A program made the position numbers and the translations under genes. The notes beneath the pieces were generated by a model. It saw only the letters and a program-made list of their open reading frames with translations. It was not told where the DNA came from and searched no databases. From the NCBI GenBank assembly GCA_029211145.1, contig JARGEQ010000025.1, positions 1 through 64,000 of the forward strand: a DNA stretch of 64,000 bases. Reading direction: 5' to 3'. This stretch comes from Marinimicrococcus flavescens. GTDB taxonomy: Bacteria > Pseudomonadota > Alphaproteobacteria > Geminicoccales > Geminicoccaceae. Positions 42,452 to 52,417 of this stretch are shown here, in pieces (positions within the stretch are counted from its first letter, which is position 1; every line of letters begins with the position of its first letter).

Positions 42452-44050
42452 ATGAAGAATTCGCTCACTGCGCTCCGCGCGGCGCTTTGCGCGTCGGCCG
42501 CTGCTGCGCTCATCGCCGCCGCGCCGGCGCCGGCAGCAGCCGAGAAGGTCCTTCGTGCCACCATGCACGCGGACCTGCGGGTGCTCGACCCGATCTGGAC
42601 GACCCAGACCATCGCCGCCATCCATGGAATGCTCGTCTACGACACGCTCTTCGGCGTGGACGACAATCTCGAGCCGCAGCCGCAGATGGTGGGTGACTAC
42701 TCCGTCTCCGAAGACGGGACCATCTACAGCTTCACGCTCCGCGACGGGCTGATGTTCCACGACGGCTCGCCGGTGACGACCGAGGACGTCATCGCCTCGC
42801 TCGAACGCTGGGGTGCGAAGGACCAGTCGGGCAAGGCGCTGTTCGGGCAGGTCGACAGGCTCGAGAAGGTCGACGACAAGACCTTCAAGATGATCCTCAA
42901 GGCCCCCTACGGCATGGTGCTCGACACGCTGGGCAAGACCGGCTCGAGCCTGCCGCTGATCATGCGGGCCGAGGATGCCGCCACGGACCCGAACGAGCAG
43001 ATCACCGCGGCCATCGGCTCGGGTCCGTTCAGGATGCTCAAGGACGAGTGGGTCCCGGGCAGCAAGGCGGTCTACGTCAAGAACGAGGACTACGTGCCGC
43101 GCGACGAGCCACCCAGCGGCTTCGCCGGCCGCAAGGAGGTCAAGATCGACCGGTTGGAGCTGGTGTGGATTCCCGACCCGCAGACCGCCATGCAGGCGCT
43201 GATCGCCGGCGAGATCGACATTCTCGAGCAGCCGCCGATCGACTTCCTGCCGATTCTCGAGGGTACGCCCGAGATTGAGGTCATGAAGACCGGGACGGTC
43301 GACAGCCACTGGGGCACGCTCCGCATCAACCATCTGCACCCGCCCTTCGACAAGCCCGAGATGCGGCAGGCGATGTTTCACCTGGTGAACCAGGAGGACT
43401 TCATGCGCTCGGTGGTGGGCAATCCGGAATACTACCGTGACTGCCACAGCTACATCGTCTGTGGCACGCCCTATAGCAACGACGCCAAGAGCGACCTGAT
43501 AGGCGACTACGACCCGAAGAAGGCGCTCGAGAAGATGAAGGCGGCCGGCTACAAAGGCGAGCCCATCACCGTCCTCGCGGCCACCGATCACCACACCATC
43601 ACCCCGGCGACCCAGGTCCTGCTCAACGCCATGCGCGAGGCGGGCCTGAACGTCGACGCCCAGTCGCTCGACTGGGGCTCGGTGGTGGCGCGGCGCGCCA
43701 AGAAGGAGAAGCCTTCCGAGGGCGGCTGGAACATCTTCGTGACCACCTCGGGCGCCGCCTCCGCCAACCCGGTGATCAACACCTGGCTGGGCGCCGGCTG
43801 CGAGAAGGCCAATGTCGGCTGGCCGTGCGACGAGGAGCTCGAGGCGCTGCGCACCGAGTTCGCCTTCGCCCGTACCGTCGAGGAGCGCAAGGCCGTGGCG
43901 CGGCGCATCCAGGAGCGCGCCGCCTATGTCGTGCCCTACATCAACTGGGGCCAGTGGACCCAGCCGCTCGCCTACCGCGCGGACAAGGTCTCGGGAATTG
44001 TCCCGGTCACCGGCGTCACGGTGTTCTGGAACATCGACAAGAAGGAATAG
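42452..44050 (+). CDS. Peptide-type ABC substrate-binding protein, paralogue 2 of 5
   Basis: This 532-aa paralogue has leader MKNSLTALRAALCASAAAAL and mature start EKVLRATMHADLRVLDP. Domain marks are as in paralogue 1. It carries the segment FAGRKEVKIDRLELVWIPDP and IDILEQPPIDFLPILEGTPE, shared nearly base for base with paralogue 5. The C-terminal half from about 43530 to 43740 is also almost identical to paralogue 5. ATG 42452 has AGGGAGAAGCC upstream. Confidence 0.95.
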   Translation: MKNSLTALRAALCASAAAALIAAAPAPAAAEKVLRATMHADLRVLDPIWTTQTIAAIHGMLVYDTLFGVDDNLEPQPQMVGDYSVSEDGTIYSFTLRDGLMFHDGSPVTTEDVIASLERWGAKDQSGKALFGQVDRLEKVDDKTFKMILKAPYGMVLDTLGKTGSSLPLIMRAEDAATDPNEQITAAIGSGPFRMLKDEWVPGSKAVYVKNEDYVPRDEPPSGFAGRKEVKIDRLELVWIPDPQTAMQALIAGEIDILEQPPIDFLPILEGTPEIEVMKTGTVDSHWGTLRINHLHPPFDKPEMRQAMFHLVNQEDFMRSVVGNPEYYRDCHSYIVCGTPYSNDAKSDLIGDYDPKKALEKMKAAGYKGEPITVLAATDHHTITPATQVLLNAMREAGLNVDAQSLDWGSVVARRAKKEKPSEGGWNIFVTTSGAASANPVINTWLGAGCEKANVGWPCDEELEALRTEFAFARTVEERKAVARRIQERAAYVVPYINWGQWTQPLAYRADKVSGIVPVTGVTVFWNIDKKE

Positions 44051-44060
44051 GCTCGTGCCA

Positions 44061-44089
44061 GCGCGGGTGGCCGTGGGGGCCGCCCGCGC
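44061..44089 (+). other. 3' hairpin of binding-protein gene 2
   Basis: GCGCGGGTGGCC (44061-44072) pairs with GGCCGCCCGCGC (44078-44089), a 12-bp stem with one G-T pair and a 5-base loop. The flank on both sides (GCTCGTGCCA before, TCGGCTGGCCGAG after) is shared with gene 1, so the repeated unit extends beyond the gene. Confidence 0.6.
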
Positions 44090-44170
44090 GGTGTCGGCTG
44101 GCCGAGGTCTCGTCTCGGCGAGACTTTCTCCCGTGCGGAAGCCACCGCGGAATTAATCTGCCGCAAATGG

Positions 44171-44228
44171 TTGTTTAAACCTTTAACCCGCAGGCATAAG
44201 GGCTCAGGCGGGCGCATGCGCCGGTCAC
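44171..44228 (+). promoter_or_regulatory. Promoter and operator-like region of binding-protein gene 3
   Basis: TTGTTT (44171-44176), an 18-base spacer and CATAAG (44195-44200) are present. Only the right half-site GGTCAC (44223-44228) matches the dyad; overlapping it is a separate palindrome GGCGCATGCGCC (44211-44222). Confidence 0.5.
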
Positions 44229-44254
44229 GATAGGCTGAATGGGGGAAGCCAATA

Positions 44255-45856
44255 ATGAGGAATATACTCACTGCGTTCCGCGCGGTGCTGTGTGCGTCGG
44301 CAGCAGCGGCGGTCGTCGCCACGGCGCCGGCGCAAGCGGCGGCGGAGAAGGTCCTTCGCGCCACCATGCACGCCGATCTGCGGGTGATCGATCCGATCTG
44401 GACCACCCAGACGATCGCCGGCATCCACGCCATGCTGATCTACGACACGCTCTTCGGCCTCGACGACGACCTCGTGCCGCAGCCGCAGATGGTGGGTGAT
44501 TATTCCGTCTCCGATGACGGCAAGCTCTACAGCTTCACCTTGCGCGACGGGCTGAGGTTCCACGACGGCTCGCCGGTCACGACCGACGATGTCATCACCT
44601 CGCTCCAGCGCTGGGGTGCCAAGGACCAGCCTGCCAAGGCGCTCTTCGCCTATGTCGAGAAGCTCGAGAAGGTCGACGACAAGACCTTCAAGATGATCCT
44701 CAAGGCCCCCTACGGGATGGTGCTCGACACGCTCGGCAAGACCGGCACCAACGTGCCGGTCATCATGCGCGCCGAGGATGCCGCCACCGATCCCAACGAG
44801 CAGATCACCACGGCGATCGGCTCCGGGCCGTTCAAGATGCTCAAGGACGAGTGGGTCCCCGGCAGCAAGGCGGTCTACGTCAAGAACGAGGACTATGTAC
44901 CGCGCGACGAGCCGCCCAGCGGCTTTGCCGGCGGCAAGATCCCCAAGGTCGACCGGCTCGAGCTGGTGTGGATCCCCGATCCGCAGACCGCCATGCAGGC
45001 GCTGATCGCCGGCGAGATCGATCTGCTGGAGCAGGCGCCCATCGACTTCCTGCCGATCCTCCAGGGCACGCCCGGTGTGGAGATCATGAAGACCGGCTCG
45101 GTCGACAGCCACTGGGGCGTGATACGCCTGAACCATCTCCACCCGCCCTTCGACAAGCCCGAGATGCGGCAGGCCATGTACCACCTGATCAATCAGGAGG
45201 ACTTCATGCGCTCGACCGTGGGCGATCCCGCCTACTATCGTGACTGCCACAGCTACATCACCTGCGGCACGCCCTACAGTGACGACTCCAGGGGCGAGAT
45301 CATCGGCGACTACGATCCGAAGAAGGCGCTCGAGAAGATGAAGGCTGCCGGCTATAACGGCGAGCCCATCACCGTCCTGGCGGCGACCGACCACCATCCC
45401 ATCGCCCCCGCTACCCAGGTGTTGCTGAACGCCATGCGCGAGGCGGGCTTGAACGTCGATGCGCAGTCGCTCGACTGGGGCTCGGTGGTGGCCCGACGCT
45501 CCAAGAAGGAGGCCCCGTCGGAGGGCGGCTGGAACATCTTCGTGACCACCTCCTCAGGCACGGCCAGCGTCAACCCGGTGATCAATACCTGGCTGGGCGC
45601 CGGCTGCGAGAAGGCCAATGTCGGCTGGCCGTGCGACGAGGAGCTCGACGCGCTGAGCGCCGAGTTCGCCTTCGCCCGCAGCGTCGAGGAGCGCAAGGAG
45701 ATCGCCCGCAAGGTCCAGGAACGCGCCTACGAGGTCGTTCCCTACCTGAACTGGGGCCAGTGGACCCAGCCGATCGCCTACCGCGCCGACAAGATCTCGG
45801 GCATCGTTCCGGTGACCGGCCTTCCGGTGTTCTGGAACATCGACAAGAACGAGTAG
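44255..45856 (+). CDS. Peptide-type ABC substrate-binding protein, paralogue 3 of 5
   Basis: This 533-aa paralogue has leader MRNILTAFRAVLCASAAAAV, cleaved near QAAAEK. It has TTDDVITSLQRWG, IDLLEQAPIDFLPILQGTPG and YSDDSRGEIIGDY as its distinctive residues. The stretch 45160-45285 (MRQAMYHLINQEDFM and following) is almost identical in DNA to paralogue 5. ATG 44255 follows GGGGGAAGCC. Confidence 0.95.
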   Translation: MRNILTAFRAVLCASAAAAVVATAPAQAAAEKVLRATMHADLRVIDPIWTTQTIAGIHAMLIYDTLFGLDDDLVPQPQMVGDYSVSDDGKLYSFTLRDGLRFHDGSPVTTDDVITSLQRWGAKDQPAKALFAYVEKLEKVDDKTFKMILKAPYGMVLDTLGKTGTNVPVIMRAEDAATDPNEQITTAIGSGPFKMLKDEWVPGSKAVYVKNEDYVPRDEPPSGFAGGKIPKVDRLELVWIPDPQTAMQALIAGEIDLLEQAPIDFLPILQGTPGVEIMKTGSVDSHWGVIRLNHLHPPFDKPEMRQAMYHLINQEDFMRSTVGDPAYYRDCHSYITCGTPYSDDSRGEIIGDYDPKKALEKMKAAGYNGEPITVLAATDHHPIAPATQVLLNAMREAGLNVDAQSLDWGSVVARRSKKEAPSEGGWNIFVTTSSGTASVNPVINTWLGAGCEKANVGWPCDEELDALSAEFAFARSVEERKEIARKVQERAYEVVPYLNWGQWTQPIAYRADKISGIVPVTGLPVFWNIDKNE

Positions 45857-45868
45857 ACGCTTGCCATC

Positions 45869-45896
45869 GCGGGCGGCCACGGTGCCGCCCGCTTTT
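45869..45896 (+). terminator. Hairpin with T-run after binding-protein gene 3
   Basis: A perfect 9-bp stem, GCGGGCGGC (45869-45877) with GCCGCCCGC (45884-45892), is followed by TTTT. Of the five 3' hairpins it is the one most like a real terminator. Confidence 0.65.
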
Positions 45897-45998
45897 GGGC
45901 ACAGCAGTTTCCCCCGACACACTCTCCCAGAGGACCCGCTTTGCGGCGCGGCATGCGGCCTCTCGACGAGCGACACGAGATCCGCCTGCAAAAGAGGA

Positions 45999-46045
45999 TT
46001 GCTTGACCCTTCGCCGCTCGGCCACAAGAGTGACCAACAGGTCAC
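45999..46045 (+). promoter_or_regulatory. Promoter and operator of binding-protein gene 4
   Basis: TTGCTT (45999-46004), an 18-base spacer and CACAAG (46023-46028) are followed closely by the perfect dyad GTGACC-AACA-GGTCAC (46030-46045). The dyad would cover the transcription start, suiting a repressor. Confidence 0.6.
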
Positions 46046-46068
46046 AAAGCCCAATGGGGGAGACTGCA

Positions 46069-47667
46069 ATGAAAAACGCGTTCACCGCGCTCCGCGCGGT
46101 GTTGTGCGCTTCCGCAGCGGCATTCATCGCCGCGTCGCCCTTGCCGGCAGCGGCCGAGAAGGTGCTGCGGGCCACCATGCATGCCGACCTCAGGGTGGTC
46201 GACCCAGTCTGGACCACCCAGACGATCGCCGGCATCCACGGCATGCTGGTCTACGACACGCTCTTCGGCCTCGATGATGATCTCGTGCCGCAGCCGCAGA
46301 TGGTGGGTGACTACTCGGTCTCCGAGGACGGCAAGACCTACAGCTTCACCCTGCGCGACGGCCTCGAGTTCCATGACGGCTCGCCGGTGACGACCGAGGA
46401 CGTGATCGCCTCGCTCGAGCGCTGGGGTGCCAAGGACCAGCCCGGCAAGGCGCTCTTCGCCCAGGTCGAGAAGCTCGAGAAGGTCGACGACAAGACCTTC
46501 AAGATGATCCTCAAGGCCCCCTACGGCATGGTGCTCGACACGCTCGGCAAGACCAGCACCAGCCTGCCGGTGATCATGCGGGCCGAGGACGCCGCCACCG
46601 ATCCCAACGAGCAGATCACCAGCGTGATCGGCTCCGGCCCGTTCAAGATGCTCAAGGACGAGTGGATCCCCGGCAGCAAGGCGGTCTACGTCAAGAACGA
46701 GGACTACGTGCCCCGCGACGAGCCGCCCAGCGGCTTTGCCGGCGGCAAGGTGGTCAACATCGACCGGCTCGAGCTGGTGTGGATCCCCGATCCGCAGACC
46801 GCCATGCAGGCGCTGATCGCCGGAGAGATCGATCTGCTGGAGCGGGCGCCGATCGACTTCATGCCGATCCTCGAGGGCTCACCGGGCGTCGAGATCCTGA
46901 AGACCGGCTCGGTCGACAGCCACTGGGGCATGGTGCGCCTCAACCACCTGCACCCGCCCTTCGACAATCCCGAGATGCGGCAGGCCATGTACCACCTGAT
47001 CCGTCAGGAGGACTTCATGCGCACGACCGTGGGCGATCCTGCCTACTATCGTGACTGCCACAGCTACATCACCTGCGGCACGCCCTACAGCAACGACGCC
47101 AGGAGCGACGTCATCGGCGATTACGACCCGAAGAAGGCGCTCGAGAAGATGAAGGCCGCCGGCTACAATGGCGAGCCCATCACCGTCCTTGCGGCGACCG
47201 ACCACCACCCCATCGCCCCGGCCACCGAGGTGCTGATCAACGCCATGCGCGAGGCCGGCCTGAACGTCGACGCGCAGTCGCTCGACTGGGGCTCGGTGGT
47301 GGCGCGCCGCTCGAAGAAGGAGCCCCCGTCGGAGGGCGGCTGGAACATCTTCGTCACGGTCTCCTCGGGCCCGAGCGCTGCCAATCCGGTGATCAACTCC
47401 TTTCTCGGTGCGTCGTGCGAGCAGGCCAATGTCGGCTGGCCGTGCGACGAGAAGCTCGAGGAGCTGCGCACCGAGTTCGCCTTCGCCCGCAGCGTCGAGG
47501 AACGCAAGGAGATCGCCCGCAAGGTCCAGGAGCAAGCCTTCGAGGTGGTCCCCTACCTCAACTGGGGTCAGTGGAACCAGCCGATGCTCTACCGCGCCGA
47601 CAGGATCTCCGGAATCGTTCCGGTGACCGGCCTTCCGGTGTTCTGGAACATCGACAAGAAGGACTAA
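46069..47667 (+). CDS. Peptide-type ABC substrate-binding protein, paralogue 4 of 5
   Basis: This 532-aa paralogue has leader MKNAFTALRAVLCASAAAFI, cleaved near PAAAEK. Distinctive residues include IDLLERAPIDFMPILEGSPG, HLIRQEDFMRTTVGDP and PSAANPVINSFLGAS. ATG 46069 follows GGGGGAGACTGCA; the frame is open far upstream across the intergenic region, which is not coding. It is related most closely to paralogue 3 in the middle of the protein. Confidence 0.95.
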   Translation: MKNAFTALRAVLCASAAAFIAASPLPAAAEKVLRATMHADLRVVDPVWTTQTIAGIHGMLVYDTLFGLDDDLVPQPQMVGDYSVSEDGKTYSFTLRDGLEFHDGSPVTTEDVIASLERWGAKDQPGKALFAQVEKLEKVDDKTFKMILKAPYGMVLDTLGKTSTSLPVIMRAEDAATDPNEQITSVIGSGPFKMLKDEWIPGSKAVYVKNEDYVPRDEPPSGFAGGKVVNIDRLELVWIPDPQTAMQALIAGEIDLLERAPIDFMPILEGSPGVEILKTGSVDSHWGMVRLNHLHPPFDNPEMRQAMYHLIRQEDFMRTTVGDPAYYRDCHSYITCGTPYSNDARSDVIGDYDPKKALEKMKAAGYNGEPITVLAATDHHPIAPATEVLINAMREAGLNVDAQSLDWGSVVARRSKKEPPSEGGWNIFVTVSSGPSAANPVINSFLGASCEQANVGWPCDEKLEELRTEFAFARSVEERKEIARKVQEQAFEVVPYLNWGQWNQPMLYRADRISGIVPVTGLPVFWNIDKKD

Positions 47668-47677
47668 ACCCTTGGCA

Positions 47678-47707
47678 ATGGCGGGCAGCTCCGGCGCCGC
47701 CCGCCAT
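47678..47707 (+). other. 3' hairpin of binding-protein gene 4
   Basis: ATGGCGGGC (47678-47686) pairs perfectly with GCCCGCCAT (47699-47707), 10 bases after the stop codon. No T-run follows. Confidence 0.55.
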
Positions 47708-47814
47708 CGTCATGCCGGGGAATCGCCCCCGCCAAGCCCTCCGGGATGGCCGGATCACCGGGCGGCAAGCCGGCTTTTCAGGCCCGTCGGGCACGCCGTC
47801 ATTGCGAAAGAGGA

Positions 47815-47872
47815 TTGCTTAAACCTTTTCCGGTCGGTCATAACGCGGCCACAAGGGTGACCGCCAGGTCAC
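47815..47872 (+). promoter_or_regulatory. Promoter and operator of binding-protein gene 5
   Basis: TTGCTT (47815-47820), an 18-base spacer and CATAAC (47839-47844) are followed by the perfect dyad GTGACC-GCCA-GGTCAC (47857-47872). The dyad and its CCACAAG flank align with gene 4, which lacks 12 bases between; the -10 box of one of the two may therefore be misassigned. Confidence 0.6.
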
Positions 47873-47896
47873 GACCACCAGAAGGGAGACTAACGG

Positions 47897-49498
47897 ATGA
47901 GGAACGCATTCACTGCGCTTCGGGCGGTGCTATGCGCTTCGGCGGCAGCGGCGGTCATCGCCATGGCGCCGGCGCCGGCAGCAGCCGAGAAGGTCCTCCG
48001 GGCCACCATGCATGCCGACCTGCGGGTCATCGATCCGATCTGGACCACCCAGACCATCGCCGGCATTCACGGCATGCTCGTCTACGACACGCTCTTCGGC
48101 GTGGACGACAATCTCGAGCCGCAGCCGCAGATGGTCGGTGACTACTCCGTCTCCGACGACGGAATGACCTACAGCTTCACGCTGCGCGACGGGCTGAAGT
48201 TCCACGACGGCTCGCCGGTGACGACCGAGGACGTGATCGCCTCGCTCGAGCGCTGGGGTGCCAAGGACCAGCCCGGCAAGGCGCTCTTCGCCCAGGTCGA
48301 GAAGCTCGAGAAGGTCGACGACAAGACCTTCAAGATGATCCTCAAGGCCCCCTACGGGCTGGTGCTCGACACGCTCGGCAAGACCGGCACCAACGTGCCG
48401 ATCATCATGCGCGCCGAGGACGCCGCCACCAATCCCAACGAGCAGATCACCAGCGCGATCGGCTCGGGCCCGTTCAAGATGCTCAAGGACGAGTGGGTCC
48501 CGGGCAGCAAGGCGGTCTACGTCAAGAACGAGGACTACGTGCCGCGCGACGAGCCACCCAGCGGCTTCGCCGGCCGCAAGGAGGTCAAGATCGACCGGTT
48601 GGAGCTGGTGTGGATTCCCGACCCGCAGACCGCCATGCAGGCGCTGATCGCCGGCGAGATCGACATTCTCGAGCAGCCGCCCATCGACTTCCTGCCGATT
48701 CTCGAGGGTACGCCCGAGATCAAGGTCATGAAGACCGGCGCGGTCGACAGCCACTGGGGCACGCTGCGCCTCAACCACATGCACCCGCCCTTCGACAAGC
48801 CCGAGATGCGGCAGGCCATGTACCACCTGATCAATCAGGAGGACTTCATGCGCTCGACCGTGGGCGATCCCGCCTACTATCGTGACTGCCACAGCTACAT
48901 CACCTGCGGCACGCCCTACAGCAACGACGCCAAGAGCGACCTGATCGGCGACTACGATCCCAAGAAGGCGCTCGAGAAGATGAAGGCGGCCGGCTACAAC
49001 GGCGAGCCCATCACCGTCCTCGCGGCCACCGATCACCACACCATCACCCCGGCGACCCAGGTCCTGCTCAACGCCATGCGCGAGGCGGGCCTGAACGTCG
49101 ACGCCCAGTCGCTCGACTGGGGCTCGGTGGTGGCGCGGCGCGCCAAGAAGGAGAAGCCTTCCGAGGGCGGCTGGAACATCTTCGTGACCACCTCCTCGGG
49201 CACCAGCGCCGCCAACCCGGTGATCAACACCTGGCTCGGGGCGAGCTGCGAAAGCGCCAATGTCGGCTGGCCGTGCGACGAGGAGCTCGACGCGCTGCGC
49301 ACCGAGTTCGCGTTTGCCCGCTCCAACGACGAGCGCAAAGACATCGCCCGCAAGGTGCAGGAGCGCGCTGCGCACGTTGTGCCCTACATCAGCTGGGGGC
49401 AGTGGACCCAGCCGATGGCCTACCGCGCCGACAAGGTCTCGGGCATCGTCCCGGTGACCGGCCTCACGGTTTTCTGGAACATCGACAAGAAGGAGTGA
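47897..49498 (+). CDS. Peptide-type ABC substrate-binding protein, paralogue 5 of 5
   Basis: This 533-aa paralogue has leader MRNAFTALRAVLCASAAAAV, cleaved near PAAAEK. It is directly upstream of the permease genes (67-base gap with a hairpin) and so is the receptor physically linked to the transporter. Its DNA is a patchwork: segments around 48530-48720 and 48980-49200 match paralogue 2 almost exactly, 48805-48920 matches paralogue 3, and the NTWLGASCESANVGW stretch matches paralogue 1. ATG 47897 follows AAGGGAG. Confidence 0.95.
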   Translation: MRNAFTALRAVLCASAAAAVIAMAPAPAAAEKVLRATMHADLRVIDPIWTTQTIAGIHGMLVYDTLFGVDDNLEPQPQMVGDYSVSDDGMTYSFTLRDGLKFHDGSPVTTEDVIASLERWGAKDQPGKALFAQVEKLEKVDDKTFKMILKAPYGLVLDTLGKTGTNVPIIMRAEDAATNPNEQITSAIGSGPFKMLKDEWVPGSKAVYVKNEDYVPRDEPPSGFAGRKEVKIDRLELVWIPDPQTAMQALIAGEIDILEQPPIDFLPILEGTPEIKVMKTGAVDSHWGTLRLNHMHPPFDKPEMRQAMYHLINQEDFMRSTVGDPAYYRDCHSYITCGTPYSNDAKSDLIGDYDPKKALEKMKAAGYNGEPITVLAATDHHTITPATQVLLNAMREAGLNVDAQSLDWGSVVARRAKKEKPSEGGWNIFVTTSSGTSAANPVINTWLGASCESANVGWPCDEELDALRTEFAFARSNDERKDIARKVQERAAHVVPYISWGQWTQPMAYRADKVSGIVPVTGLTVFWNIDKKE

Positions 49499-49509
49499 GG
49501 CAGGCCGGA

Positions 49510-49537
49510 CCGCGGGCGGCTTTCGGGTCGCCCGCGG
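49510..49537 (+). other. Intercistronic hairpin between binding-protein gene 5 and permease
   Basis: CCGCGGGCG (49510-49518) pairs with CGCCCGCGG (49529-49537), an 11-base stop-proximal hairpin with a 10-base loop and no T-run. The position is the same as in the transporter operons at 10.0 kb and 25.3 kb. Confidence 0.6.
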
Positions 49538-49565
49538 CTTCCGCAACGCCGCCACCGTTGCCCGC

Positions 49566-50507
49566 ATGAGCGCCTATATCCTCCGCCGCCTCCTCGCGAC
49601 CTTCCCCGTCATGGCGGTCGTCGCGATCTTCGTCTTCGTCCTCCTGCGTCTGGCGCCGGGCGATCCCGCAGCGCTGATCGCCGGCGACGATGCCACCGCA
49701 GCAGACATCGCGAACATTCGCACCCGCCTCGGCCTCGATCTGCCCATCTGGCACCAGTTCGTGATCTGGATCGGCGGCATCCTGCAGGGCGATCTCGGCG
49801 TCTCGATCTTCTCCAACCTGCCGGTCACCCGCCTCATCGCCCAGCGCCTCGAGCCCACGCTCATGCTGGCCCTGGCGACCCTGATCGTGGCGGTCAGCCT
49901 CGCGGTGCCCCTCGGCGTGCTCGCCGCCTGGAAGGCCAAGTCGCTGGTCGACCGCATCGTCATGGGCTTTTCGGTCATGGGGTTTGCCGTGCCGGTGTTC
50001 CTGGCAGGCTACGTGCTCATCTACATCTTCGCGATCCAGCTGCGCTGGCTGCCAGTGCAAGGCTACAAGCCCCTCGCCGACGGCTTTTGGGCGAGCATCC
50101 AGAGCCTCGTCCTGCCGGCCATCGCGCTGGGCACCGCCTACATGGCGCTCATTGCCCGCATCACCCGGGCGAGCATGCTGGAGGTGCTCTCGCAGGACTA
50201 TATCCGCACTGCCAACTCCAAGGGCCTCGCCACCGAGAGGGTGCTTCTCCTGCACGCCCTCAAGAACGCCGCGGTCCCCATCGTCACCATCATCGGCATC
50301 GGCATCGCCCTGCTCATCAGCGGCGTGGTGATCACCGAGACGGTCTTCAACATCCCCGGTCTCGGCCGGCTTACCGTCGATGCGGTCCTCAAGCGCGACT
50401 ATCCGATCGTCCAGGGACTTATCCTCGTGTTCGCGATGACCAAGGTCTTCATCAACCTGATGGTCGACATCTCCTATGCCTTCCTCGATCCCCGCATCCG
50501 CTACTGA
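49566..50507 (+). CDS. Peptide ABC transporter permease (DppB type)
   Basis: This 313-aa permease opens with MSAYILRRLLATFPVMAVVA, then RLAPGDPAALIAGDD and LGLDLPIWHQFVIW. The coupling loop is DYIRTANSKGLATERVL. It has six membrane spans by inspection. It is the first transporter gene of the array and presumably serves all five receptors, because no other permease lies between them. Confidence 0.94.
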   Translation: MSAYILRRLLATFPVMAVVAIFVFVLLRLAPGDPAALIAGDDATAADIANIRTRLGLDLPIWHQFVIWIGGILQGDLGVSIFSNLPVTRLIAQRLEPTLMLALATLIVAVSLAVPLGVLAAWKAKSLVDRIVMGFSVMGFAVPVFLAGYVLIYIFAIQLRWLPVQGYKPLADGFWASIQSLVLPAIALGTAYMALIARITRASMLEVLSQDYIRTANSKGLATERVLLLHALKNAAVPIVTIIGIGIALLISGVVITETVFNIPGLGRLTVDAVLKRDYPIVQGLILVFAMTKVFINLMVDISYAFLDPRIRY

Positions 50508-50516
50508 GGCCATCTG

Positions 50517-51388
50517 ATGAGCGCAGCGAGCATCGCCCTCGAGCCCGCCGCCGGACGGGCATCCTCGGGTCTCTGGAGCGAGATCCGGCGCAACCCCACC
50601 ATCTTCCTGGGATGTGCCATTCTGCTGGTCCTGGCGGCCTGCGCCATTCTGGCGCCATGGATCGCCGCCGACCCGCTCAAGCACGCGCCGGTCAACCGCC
50701 TGAAGGCGCCTTCCGCCGAGTTCTGGTTCGGTACCGACCAGTTCGGCCGCGACATCTACAGCCGCATCGTCTACGGCGCCCGCGTCTCGCTCATCGTCGG
50801 CCTGTCAGTGGCCGCGATCTCGAGCGTGCTGGGCCTCACGATCGGCCTGTTGTGCGGCTTCTACCGCTGGTTCGACGGAATCGTCATGCGGATCATGGAC
50901 GGGATCATGGCGATCCCCTCGATCCTGCTGGCGATCGCCCTGATCACCCTGGTGCACCCGAGCCTCACCGTGGTGATCATCGCCATCATCATTCCCGAGG
51001 TCCCGCGCATCGTCCGTCTGGTGCGCAGCGTCGTGCTGTCGATCCGCGAGCAGCCCTATATCGACGGGGCGGTCGCCGGTGGCACCAAGGCGCCGCGGCT
51101 CCTGGTCCGGCACGTGCTGCCCAACGCGGTGGCGCCGCTGATCGTCCAGGCCACCTATGTCTGCGCCTCGGCGATCATCACCGAGGCCGGGTTGAGCTTC
51201 CTCGGTGCCGGCGTGCCGCCCGAGATCCCGAGCTGGGGCAACATCATCGCCCAGGGCCGGGTGTTCTTCCAGCTCACCCCCTGGGTGATCCTGATCCCGG
51301 GCGTCTTTCTTGCCCTTACCGTTCTTGCCGTGAACATGCTGGGCGATGGCCTGCGTGACCGGCTCGACCCGCGTCTTGCGAGGCGGAT

Positions 51389-51392
<4 letters not shown>
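50517..51392 (+). CDS. Peptide ABC transporter permease (DppC type)
   Basis: This 291-aa permease has a DppC N-terminal region with [19 protein letters not shown] and a BPD domain with [15 protein letters not shown]-like loop ([19 protein letters not shown]) and [17 protein letters not shown] near the end. It overlaps the ATPase gene by 4 bases. Confidence 0.94.

Positions 51393-52409
<1,017 letters not shown>

Positions 52410-52417
<8 letters not shown>

Noticed and set aside
45631-46068. Extended N-terminus for receptor paralogue 4
   Set aside because: The frame is open through the intergenic region, but the promoter, operator, ribosome site and signal peptide place the start at 46069.
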